From: Alistipes sp.
GTDB taxonomy: Bacteria > Bacteroidota > Bacteroidia > Bacteroidales > Rikenellaceae
DNA length: 8,500 nt
Reading direction: 5' to 3'
Assembly (NCBI GenBank): GCA_017934845.1
Contig: JAGBIR010000025.1
Span: 1 to 8,500, forward strand
Part shown: positions 1 to 6,478 of the stretch, one piece after another
Layout: every line of letters begins with the position of its first letter
How positions within the stretch are numbered: position 1 is the stretch's first letter
Notes under the pieces: model-generated
Databases searched by the model: none
Told to the model about the DNA's origin: nothing
What the model saw: only the letters and a program-made list of their open reading frames with translations
Program-made: the position numbers and the translations under genes

Positions 1-20
1 CATTTCCCCGAAAAGATGTG

Positions 21-51
21 CAAATATAGTCACTATTTTATTAACTGCAAA
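21..51 (-). promoter_or_regulatory. Candidate Bacteroidetes promoter facing left out of the window
   Basis: Read on the minus strand, TTTG (48-51) is followed after exactly 19 bases by TATATTTG (21-28). This matches the Bacteroidetes sigma factor consensus TTTG-N19-TAnnTTTG at every defined position. Transcription would start near position 14 and run out of the window. A minus-strand ATG lies at positions 3-1, preceded by GGGGAA, and could be the start of the next gene, but nothing of that gene can be seen. The promoter is probably unrelated to the transporter whose stop codon is at 104-106. Confidence 0.5.
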
Positions 52-61
52 ATTTTTCGCA

Positions 62-78
62 GAAAAAGTGATATAATT
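62..78 (+). repeat. 17-bp inverted repeat, left copy (downstream of the transporter gene)
   Basis: GAAAAAGTGATATAATT lies here on the plus strand. Its exact reverse complement lies at 1770-1786, so the two copies bracket the transporter gene (104-1759) in opposite orientation. All 17 bases match and the match stops at both ends. In the transporter transcript this copy would lie 26 bases beyond the stop codon, in the 3' untranslated region, and could pair with the copy just upstream of the start. Confidence 0.7.
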
Positions 79-103
79 GATTCTTATTGCAGCCTAAACA
101 CCC

Positions 104-1759
104 CTACATCAGCAACATCAGTACCAGCTGGGCGATGATGACGCGGGCAAACATCGACAGCGGATATACCGTAGCATACGACACCGAGGCGTACTCGCCC
201 GGAATGGTATCGTTGGCATAATTCAGTGCCATCGGGTTAGCCATCGAGCCGCACAACATACCGCACGTCGATCCAAAATCGACCTTAAAGCAACGCATAG
301 CAATAATGCCGACAATCAGAATTGGCACAATCGTAATCAGAAATCCCATACCAATCCACATCAAACCCGTCGAGCTAAATGCCGTCTCGAAGAGTGAGCC
401 ACCCGAACTTAAACCCAAGCAGGCCAAATACAACGACAGTCCAAATGCGCGCAGCATAAGGTTTGCACTACGCGTAGCATAGGTAATAAGGTGCAGGCGC
501 GGGCCATAGGTACCAATCAATATACCGACGATAATCGGGCCGCCCGCCAATCCCAATTTCACGGGAGCCGTTATGCCGGGCAGAGTCAATGGCAAAGCAC
601 CCAAGACAAGTCCCAGGACAATACCTATATATATTGATGTCAAGTTAGGCTCGTTCAGCTCCTTCTCGGCATTTCCCAACACCTTCTCGACCTTCATCAC
701 AGCGCGCTCGCCGCCCACCACGACAACGCAGTCGCCCATTTGCAACACCAAGTCGGGTGTTGCCAGCAGAGCTACGCCGCTTCGATATATACGGCTGATA
801 TTTATACCATAGCTGTTACGCAAGCGCAACGAGCCGAGATGACGGCCATTGATTTCAGGGCGTGTAATGATAATCTGGCGCGATACGAGCTGACTATCCA
901 ACGCATTCCAATCGACGTTATCACGATTCCAGTCGATGCTCTCGCGATGGCCAATCATAGCCTCAACGCTATCGATATCCTTACGCGACGTAACGACCAA
1001 CACGCGATCACCCTCCTGAAGCGTAGTATCGTTCGAGGGGAGCAGCACCTTACCATCACGCCACAGACGCGAAATGACGAACGGAACGTGAATTAACTCG
1101 GCTATGGTATGCAAATCGCGGCCGAAGACACCGGGATTCTGCACACACAACGTGGCGATAAAGGTATTGTTGATATGCTCCTCGTTGGCCGATGCTATAT
1201 CACTCTTACGCACCCACAGACGATTCATCAGCAAAATAGCGATAATAACGCCCACAACGCCCAGCGGATAGGTCACCGCACAGCTCAATGCAGGAGCGGT
1301 AGTCTCAAGGCCGAGTTGTGAGAGCGTCTGCTGTGAAGCTCCCAGCGCAGGGGTATTGGTAGTAGCTCCGCACAACACGCCTATCATATCGGGCAGCGGA
1401 ATATCCAGACCGAAGCTAAATGCTACAGCCATAACGGTACCCAGCGCGATGACGGCCAAGCCGAGCATATTGAGTCGCATTCCACCCGAGCGGAACGAGC
1501 TCATAAAGCCAGGGCCAACCTGAACGCCAAGTGAATAGACAAACAGTACAAGGCCAAAGCTCTCGGCAAATTTCAACATTTCGGGATCAATCGAAAGTCC
1601 GAAATGTCCCGCCACAATGCCGGCAAAAAAGACAAATGTCACACCCAGCGAGATACCCCAAATTTTAACCTTGCCGAAGAAGAGTCCAACGGCACAGATC
1701 ATTGAGATTACGACCACCGCCTGCAGGGCCGAATGGGTATGGAACAGAGTCTCAAACAT
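104..1759 (-). CDS. YidE/YbjL/AspT-type putative transporter (aspartate:alanine exchanger family)
   Basis: This is an inner-membrane transporter of 551 residues, the usual length of the YidE/YbjL branch of the aspartate:alanine exchanger family. A first membrane block (about 10-180) holds the conserved stretch FVYSLGVQVGPGF (73-85) and the motif GATTNTPALGASQQ (131-144). Two soluble TrkA_C-type domains follow (about 195-270 and 285-365), each ending in a short hydrophobic strand (RVLVVTSR, CVVVVGGE). A second membrane block (about 373-551) carries the related motif GSMANPMALNYAND (504-517), as expected from the internal duplication of this family. The ATG at 1759 lies 29 bp after the peptidase stop with no good promoter between, so the two genes are probably cotranscribed. 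Known members exchange aspartate for alanine, but most YidE-type proteins have no proven substrate. An acidic amino acid or dipeptide is inferred here from the neighbours. Confidence 0.9.
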   Translation of the reverse strand: MFETLFHTHSALQAVVVISMICAVGLFFGKVKIWGISLGVTFVFFAGIVAGHFGLSIDPEMLKFAESFGLVLFVYSLGVQVGPGFMSSFRSGGMRLNMLGLAVIALGTVMAVAFSFGLDIPLPDMIGVLCGATTNTPALGASQQTLSQLGLETTAPALSCAVTYPLGVVGVIIAILLMNRLWVRKSDIASANEEHINNTFIATLCVQNPGVFGRDLHTIAELIHVPFVISRLWRDGKVLLPSNDTTLQEGDRVLVVTSRKDIDSVEAMIGHRESIDWNRDNVDWNALDSQLVSRQIIITRPEINGRHLGSLRLRNSYGINISRIYRSGVALLATPDLVLQMGDCVVVVGGERAVMKVEKVLGNAEKELNEPNLTSIYIGIVLGLVLGALPLTLPGITAPVKLGLAGGPIIVGILIGTYGPRLHLITYATRSANLMLRAFGLSLYLACLGLSSGGSLFETAFSSTGLMWIGMGFLITIVPILIVGIIAMRCFKVDFGSTCGMLCGSMANPMALNYANDTIPGEYASVSYATVYPLSMFARVIIAQLVLMLLM

Positions 1760-1769
1760 CTTTACACTA

Positions 1770-1786
1770 AATTATATCACTTTTTC
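1770..1786 (-). repeat. 17-bp inverted repeat, right copy (upstream of the transporter gene)
   Basis: Read on the minus strand this is GAAAAAGTGATATAATT, identical to the plus strand at 62-78. It occupies most of the 30-base gap between the peptidase stop (1790-1792) and the transporter ATG (1757-1759), ending 10 bases before the ATG. In the mRNA it covers the area where a ribosome would load. Confidence 0.7.
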
Positions 1787-1789
1787 CGT

Positions 1790-3820
1790 TTATCGAAGAT
1801 CCATCTCCTCCAAGAGGTAGCCTGCGCCACCCACGCGGTCGATTACGAACAACACAAAGCGGATATCGACCGAAATGTTGCGGCAAATCGAGGGATCGAA
1901 CTCAATGTCGCTCATCGTTGAACGCCAAGTGCGGTCAAAATTGATACCAATCAACTCGCCCTTGCCGTTGATAACGGGAGAGCCAGAGTTACCGCCAGAC
2001 GTATGGTTTGTAGCAATGAACGCCACAGGAACTGTATAGCGGCCATTAACCTTCTCGCCCCAACGGCCATAATCCTTTGCGGCATAGATGTCGCGCAACA
2101 CCTGCGGGATATTATAGTCGTAGATATTGGGGTTATCCTTCTCGATAATACCATCGAGCGTAGATACAGGATTGTGATACTCGCCATCGGCATACTCATA
2201 ACCGGCAACCGAACCGTAAGCCACACGCAACGTGAAGTTTGCATCGGGATAGAAAGCACGCTCCTTGTCCCACTCGCGCAGAGCCTTCATAAAGGTGCGA
2301 TACCAACGCTCGACCTCGGGCGCATTGCTCATATTGCGATACATTTTCTTGTCGAAAGTGAAAATTTCAAACAGGCGCATAGCGGGATCGGTCTCCATCT
2401 GCTCCTTGGTTGCAGCTGCGGCCTTCTCGAACGATGTTGCATGTGAATTATCGTAGATGTAATCGACATAAGCATCTACCGTTCCGCCATACTTACCAAT
2501 CTCTGCACGCAACGCCGCAGGATACTTCTCCGCAGGGCAATAACGCTCGAAGCCCTTCAATACGGCCTTCGCCAAAGCGCGATCGACATCGACATTATAG
2601 CTTACATACAACTTTTTGAAGTTTTCGGGAAGGTTGTCATAACGCATCTTTGCCGTATGCAGCACGTTAGCCATAGCGCAGAGCTCGATAGTCTTACCCG
2701 TCTCGGCATACAACTCGCCCATATAATACCACTCGCGCACCACGTTATATGCCGCGTGCATAGAGTCCAGCAGATGAGCATACTCGGGTTTATCGGCAGC
2801 CCACGCAGCAAACTCCTTTTCGTAAGCGCGTTTCTTCTCGATAGTACCCAAACGCTTGATACCCAAAGCCTCGCCCTGCCACTTCTTCCAAGCATTAGCA
2901 ATGCCGGCATGCTTGGCAGCATACTGGATACGGATGGCGGGATCCTGCTCCTGCGCAGCCGAGATAATATCCAGACGCTCGGTACGCAACGCAATCTTCA
3001 TAGGATTCGACACCTCGGCAACATACTCCACAGCGTCGGAAATCACATACTCCTGAGTATTTGCAGGGTAGCCATAAATCATAGTAAAGTCGCCCTCCTT
3101 TACACCCTTTGTCGAGATACGCAGATGGCGCGCAGGGCGGTAGGGCTGATTCTCCTTCGAATATTTTGCGGGCTTATTATCCTTGCCGGCATAGACGCGG
3201 AAGATTGAGAAATCACCCGTATGACGAGGCCAGATCCAGTTATCGGTATCGCCACCGAACTTACCGATAGATGAGGGCGGCGCAGCCACCAAACGTACAT
3301 CGGTGAAGATCTCATATACGAACAGGAATTGCTGATTACCATAATACATCTGCTCAATCGAAGCCGAATAGCCCTCGTCGATAGCCTGCTTCTTAATCTC
3401 ATCGAAGCTCTCGCCGGCAGCCACTCGTGCGGTAACATCCTCCATACGCACCAGACGACGCACCGACAAGCCCTCGCAAGGCAGCTCCTCCTCGCGTGAC
3501 ATTGCCCAGAAGCCATCGGTCAGATAGTCGTGCTCAACGGCCGAAAGTTTCTGAATAGCACCATAACCACAATGGTGGTTGGTCAAAAGCAGACCCTGAT
3601 CCGAGACATACTCGCCCGTACATCCACTGCCAAACAGCACCACAGCATCCTTCATCGACGCCTTATTTACAGAATAGATATCCTCGGCCGAGAGCTTGAA
3701 GCCCTTCTGGCGCATATCATTAATGCGAGAGCCGATAAGACTCGGCAACCACATACCCTCGTCGGCACGTACGCCCGCAAAGGTGAAACAGAGTACGATT
3801 GCAAGTATAAGTTTCTTCAT
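1790..3820 (-). CDS. dpp11: S46 dipeptidyl peptidase, predicted Asp/Glu-specific (DPP11 type)
   Basis: This periplasmic serine exopeptidase should release N-terminal dipeptides, preferably with Asp or Glu at the second position. A signal peptide (1-19) ends in VRA; the mature protein would begin DEGMW, the typical S46 N terminus. The chymotrypsin-like triad is visible: His83 in TNHHCGY, Asp203 in HTGDFS and Ser612 in GGNSGSP. Asn194, Trp195 and Arg199 (DNWIWPR) match residues that hold the substrate amino terminus in solved S46 structures. Arg630, exactly 18 residues after Ser612 in INFDR, matches Arg673 of Porphyromonas gingivalis DPP11; DPP7 has Gly there. At 676 residues the protein is about 40 shorter than DPP11; by spacing, roughly half the loss lies between His83 and Asp203 and half between Asp203 and Ser612. 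The ATG at 3820 gives a complete signal peptide. It is first in a likely operon with the transporter. DPP7-like activity is the main alternative. Confidence 0.9.
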   Translation of the reverse strand: MKKLILAIVLCFTFAGVRADEGMWLPSLIGSRINDMRQKGFKLSAEDIYSVNKASMKDAVVLFGSGCTGEYVSDQGLLLTNHHCGYGAIQKLSAVEHDYLTDGFWAMSREEELPCEGLSVRRLVRMEDVTARVAAGESFDEIKKQAIDEGYSASIEQMYYGNQQFLFVYEIFTDVRLVAAPPSSIGKFGGDTDNWIWPRHTGDFSIFRVYAGKDNKPAKYSKENQPYRPARHLRISTKGVKEGDFTMIYGYPANTQEYVISDAVEYVAEVSNPMKIALRTERLDIISAAQEQDPAIRIQYAAKHAGIANAWKKWQGEALGIKRLGTIEKKRAYEKEFAAWAADKPEYAHLLDSMHAAYNVVREWYYMGELYAETGKTIELCAMANVLHTAKMRYDNLPENFKKLYVSYNVDVDRALAKAVLKGFERYCPAEKYPAALRAEIGKYGGTVDAYVDYIYDNSHATSFEKAAAATKEQMETDPAMRLFEIFTFDKKMYRNMSNAPEVERWYRTFMKALREWDKERAFYPDANFTLRVAYGSVAGYEYADGEYHNPVSTLDGIIEKDNPNIYDYNIPQVLRDIYAAKDYGRWGEKVNGRYTVPVAFIATNHTSGGNSGSPVINGKGELIGINFDRTWRSTMSDIEFDPSICRNISVDIRFVLFVIDRVGGAGYLLEEMDLR

Positions 3821-3849
3821 AATAAGAGTATTTTATATTTATTTAGCCA

Positions 3850-3880
3850 CAAAAATAGGTAAAAAGTCATAAATTGCCTA
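3850..3880 (-). promoter_or_regulatory. Candidate promoter of the peptidase-transporter operon
   Basis: On the minus strand TATTTTTG (3850-3857) matches the -7 consensus TAnnTTTG. The position 19 bases upstream (3877-3880) reads TAGG instead of TTTG. Transcription would start near 3843, giving a leader of about 23 bases before the ATG at 3820. The leader is AT-rich with no Shine-Dalgarno sequence, which is normal in this phylum. Confidence 0.5.
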
Positions 3881-3886
3881 TATTTG
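3856..3886 (+). promoter_or_regulatory. Candidate promoter of the glutaminase-family gene
   Basis: TATATTTG (3879-3886) matches the -7 consensus TAnnTTTG. The base block 19 positions upstream (3856-3859) is TAGG, preceded by five A residues. Transcription would start near 3893, about 33 bases before the ATG at 3926. This promoter overlaps the divergent one almost completely, so polymerase could not bind both at once. Confidence 0.5.
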
Positions 3887-3925
3887 TGAATATTAAAACC
3901 CGTAAAATTTATAATATTTACCAAT

Positions 3926-6397
3926 ATGACAAGAAAACTACTCCTTTTTGCAGCCTCGATAGCTATCGTGCTCTCGTCTTGTTGCGCTCCAAAGCCTGTG
4001 AAGAATGATCTTCGCGCACCGGCTTATCCGCTCATTACAATCGACCCATACACCAGCGCGTGGGCTACGACCGACAACCTCTATGATGATCAGGTTAAGC
4101 ATTGGACCGGTCGCAACTTCCCATTGCTGGGTACGCTGCGCGTTGATGGTCAGCTCTACCGTTTTATGGGTTTGGAGGAGGCTCCTATGCACGCTGTTGC
4201 GCCAATCTCGTATGAGCAGAATTGGGAGGGTGCCTATACCCTCGATGAGCCTAAAGAGGGTTGGGAGAAGCCCGACTTCAACGACCGCAAATGGAAGCGT
4301 GGCGAAGCATCTTTCGGCACGAGCAATCAGCCCCACCTGCGTACAACATGGCGTACAGAGCATATTTGGGTACGTCGCCAGATTGAGGTTGACCCCGCGT
4401 TGTTGAAGGGTGGCACACTGTTCGTAAAATACTCTCACGACGACGATTGCCAGATATATTTCAATGGTCACAAGGTCGTTTCAACTCCTTTTGAGTCGAA
4501 GTTCGACAAATGGGCCGAGATTCCTGCCGAGGTAGCAGCTACGGCCGCCGATGGTAAGATTGTGCTTGCTGCTCATTGCCACAACCCGCAAGGCCGAGCA
4601 TTGCTCGACATGGGACTTTATCGTCGCAATACGGGCGATAATATGATGGAGCAGACTGCCGTACAGACTGCCGTAGATGTGCAGGCCACACGCACCATCT
4701 ACGACTTCACTTGCGGTGCGGTTGACCTTCGTTTGACCTTTACGGCACCTCTCTTACTGGATAATCCCGAGTTGATTTCTCGCCCCGTAAACTACATTTC
4801 GTATGAGGTTAAGTCCAACGACGGCGCAAATCACGATGTTGCAATCTATTTCGAGGCTACACCCGATTGGGCGCGCAATACCCCCGACCAGAAGTGCATC
4901 AGTTCAAGCTACGACGATCACACCTTCTGCTACGCCAAGACAGGTACCGAGACTCAGGATATTCTTGGCCGCAAGGGCGATAACGTTCGTATCGACTGGG
5001 GCTACTTCCTGATGGCAGGAAATAAGGCTACGCACAAGGCATCGGTTGGCGACAAGCTCACGATGCGTCGCGAGTTTGCCGATCGTGGTATGGTCGAGGG
5101 CAAGAGCGAGGGTGACTTCCTTGCCGTTAGCTCTAACATCGGCACAGTTGGCGCAGATGCCAAAGAGGATTACATTATGCTGGGCTACGACGATATATAC
5201 TCAATCCGCTACTTCGAGGAGGATATGCGCCCCTATTGGAATCGTTCGGGCAAGAGTAATATAGAGAAGCAGTTTGCCGCTGCGGCCGAGGATTACGAGA
5301 AGTTAATGAAGCGTTGCGAGAAGTTTGATGCAAAACTGATGAAGGAGACAACAGAGGCCGGCGGTAAGGAGTATGCCGAGCTATGCGCCTTGGCTTATCG
5401 TCAGGCTATTGCGGCTCACAAGCTCATCGAGACACCGAGTGGCGAGTTGGCATTCCTCTCGAAGGAGTGCTTCAGCAATGGCTCTATCGGTACGGTCGAT
5501 GTAACCTACCCATCGGCTCCTATGTTCCTCTACTACAATCCCGAATTTGCCAAGGCATTGATTAACTTCATATTCTACTATGCCGAGAGTGGTAAGTGGA
5601 CAAAGCCCTACCCCGCTCACGACGTAGGTACATACCCCTGGGCCAATGGCCAGACCTATGGTGGCGATATGCCCTTGGAGGAGAGTGGAAATATGGTTAT
5701 CCTTACGGGCGCAATCTGCAAGATTGAGAACTCTGCGGAGTATGCCGAGAAACATTGGGGCGCACTTACCACTTGGACTAACTACTTGGTAGAGAATGGT
5801 CTTGACCCCGAAAATCAGCTCTGCACCGACGACTTTGCTGGTCACTGGGCACGCAACGCCAACCTCTCGATTAAGTCAATCGTAGGCATTGCCGCTTATG
5901 CCGATATGGCACGTATGGCAGGCAAGACAGCGGTTGCCGACGAGTATGAGGCAAAGGCTCGCGAGATGGCAGCAAAGTGGAAGAAAATGGCAGCACAGGG
6001 CGACCACTACCGCCTAACGTTCAACGAGGGTGACACTTGGAGTATGAAGTACAACCTTGTATGGGATAAGATGTTGGGCTACAACGTATTCGATGCCGAC
6101 ATTGCTCCTACCGAGGTTGCATACTACCTCACAAAGCAGAATGAGTATGGTCTGCCTCTCGATTGCCGTCGCGCTTACACCAAGGCCGACTGGATTGTCT
6201 GGTGCGCTACAATGGCCGATAGTCAGGAGGATTTCCAGGCATTCATCACTCCGTTGCATAAGTTTATGAACGAGACCGTTGATCGCATCCCGATGACCGA
6301 CTGGTATCACACCAACACCAAGCACCACGTTGGTTTCCGTGCGCGTTCGGTTGTAGGTGGCTACTACATTAAATTACTCTCGGAGTCGATGAAATAG
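3926..6397 (+). CDS. Glutaminase A (GtaA)-family lipoprotein
   Basis: This 823-residue protein has a lipobox, LSSC with Cys19 (a second Cys follows), so it is probably anchored on the outside of a membrane. An N-terminal DUF4964-type segment (about 30-85, with LITIDPYTSAW and WTGRNFPLLGTLRVDGQLY) is followed by an inserted beta-sandwich-like segment (about 86-243). Next come the GtaA N-terminal domain (DUF5127-type, about 245-470, with NYISYEVKSNDGANHDV) and the six-hairpin catalytic region (DUF4965 and DUF1793-type, about 485-820, with VTYPSAPMFLYYNPE, DVGTYPWANGQTYGGDMPLEESGN split over 566-589, and NANLSIKSIVGIAAYADMA). Fungal GtaA hydrolyses glutamine to glutamate and ammonia. The fold is that of six-hairpin glycosidases, so a sugar substrate remains possible for bacterial members. 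It diverges from the peptidase operon and ends before a strong hairpin. The ATG at 3926 is the only start that gives a full lipoprotein signal. Confidence 0.85.
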   Translation: MTRKLLLFAASIAIVLSSCCAPKPVKNDLRAPAYPLITIDPYTSAWATTDNLYDDQVKHWTGRNFPLLGTLRVDGQLYRFMGLEEAPMHAVAPISYEQNWEGAYTLDEPKEGWEKPDFNDRKWKRGEASFGTSNQPHLRTTWRTEHIWVRRQIEVDPALLKGGTLFVKYSHDDDCQIYFNGHKVVSTPFESKFDKWAEIPAEVAATAADGKIVLAAHCHNPQGRALLDMGLYRRNTGDNMMEQTAVQTAVDVQATRTIYDFTCGAVDLRLTFTAPLLLDNPELISRPVNYISYEVKSNDGANHDVAIYFEATPDWARNTPDQKCISSSYDDHTFCYAKTGTETQDILGRKGDNVRIDWGYFLMAGNKATHKASVGDKLTMRREFADRGMVEGKSEGDFLAVSSNIGTVGADAKEDYIMLGYDDIYSIRYFEEDMRPYWNRSGKSNIEKQFAAAAEDYEKLMKRCEKFDAKLMKETTEAGGKEYAELCALAYRQAIAAHKLIETPSGELAFLSKECFSNGSIGTVDVTYPSAPMFLYYNPEFAKALINFIFYYAESGKWTKPYPAHDVGTYPWANGQTYGGDMPLEESGNMVILTGAICKIENSAEYAEKHWGALTTWTNYLVENGLDPENQLCTDDFAGHWARNANLSIKSIVGIAAYADMARMAGKTAVADEYEAKAREMAAKWKKMAAQGDHYRLTFNEGDTWSMKYNLVWDKMLGYNVFDADIAPTEVAYYLTKQNEYGLPLDCRRAYTKADWIVWCATMADSQEDFQAFITPLHKFMNETVDRIPMTDWYHTNTKHHVGFRARSVVGGYYIKLLSESMK

Positions 6398-6415
6398 TCT
6401 TCGACCAACAGCAAA

Positions 6416-6452
6416 AGCAGAGGGAGTCCAATTCGTTTGGACACCCTCTGCT
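6416..6452. terminator. Bidirectional hairpin terminator between convergent genes
   Basis: AGCAGAGGG (6416-6424) pairs perfectly with CCCTCTGCT (6444-6452). After a single A/A mismatch, GTCCAA (6426-6431) pairs with TTGGAC (6437-6442), closing a five-base loop TTCGT. This 15-bp stem lies 18 bases beyond the glutaminase-family stop and 26 beyond the ligase stop. On the minus strand it is followed by TTTT, so it suits the ligase best; on the plus strand only a weak ATTAGTAT tail follows. Confidence 0.85.
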
Positions 6453-6478
6453 ATTAGTATAAATCGTATAACAAGAGT

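Larger units (their letters stand above)
3848..3888. repeat. 15-bp imperfect inverted repeat between divergent genes
   Basis: The left arm CACAAAAATAGGTAA (3848-3862) and right arm TTGCCTATATTTGTG (3874-3888) are reverse complements at 13 of 15 positions, separated by 11 bases. Each arm contains one outward-facing -7 box and also the -33 position of the opposite promoter, so the divergent promoter pair is mirror-symmetric about position 3868. It may be an operator for a dimeric regulator, or it may simply reflect two similar promoters back to back. Confidence 0.6.

Noticed and set aside
31..70. Nested imperfect hairpin (CACT/AGTG outer, CTGC/GCAG inner) as a terminator for the transporter operon
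   Set aside because: The stems are short and bulged, AT-rich inside, and no U-tract follows on the minus strand. It also overlaps the left-facing promoter. It may still end transcription weakly, but I would not annotate it.
62..1786. Transporter gene as cargo of an insertion sequence bounded by the 17-bp inverted repeats
   Set aside because: There is no transposase, no target-site duplication next to the repeats (bases outside differ), and the gene fits its operon context; the repeats are reported on their own instead.
1767..1797. Internal promoter for the transporter (minus strand TTCG-N19-TAATTTAG)
   Set aside because: Both boxes deviate from consensus and the expected start site would fall at or next to the ATG; cotranscription with the peptidase is simpler.
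2003..2446. Open frame of 147 residues on the plus strand inside the peptidase gene
   Set aside because: It is antisense to a well-supported catalytic gene, has no recognisable domain and shows composition expected of a shadow frame.
2657..3208. Open frame of 183 residues on the plus strand inside the peptidase gene
   Set aside because: Same reasoning: long antisense frames arise from the codon use of the peptidase gene, and the translation shows no family features.
5381..5845. Open frame of 154 residues on the minus strand inside the glutaminase-family gene
   Set aside because: It lies opposite the conserved six-hairpin region and resembles no known protein.
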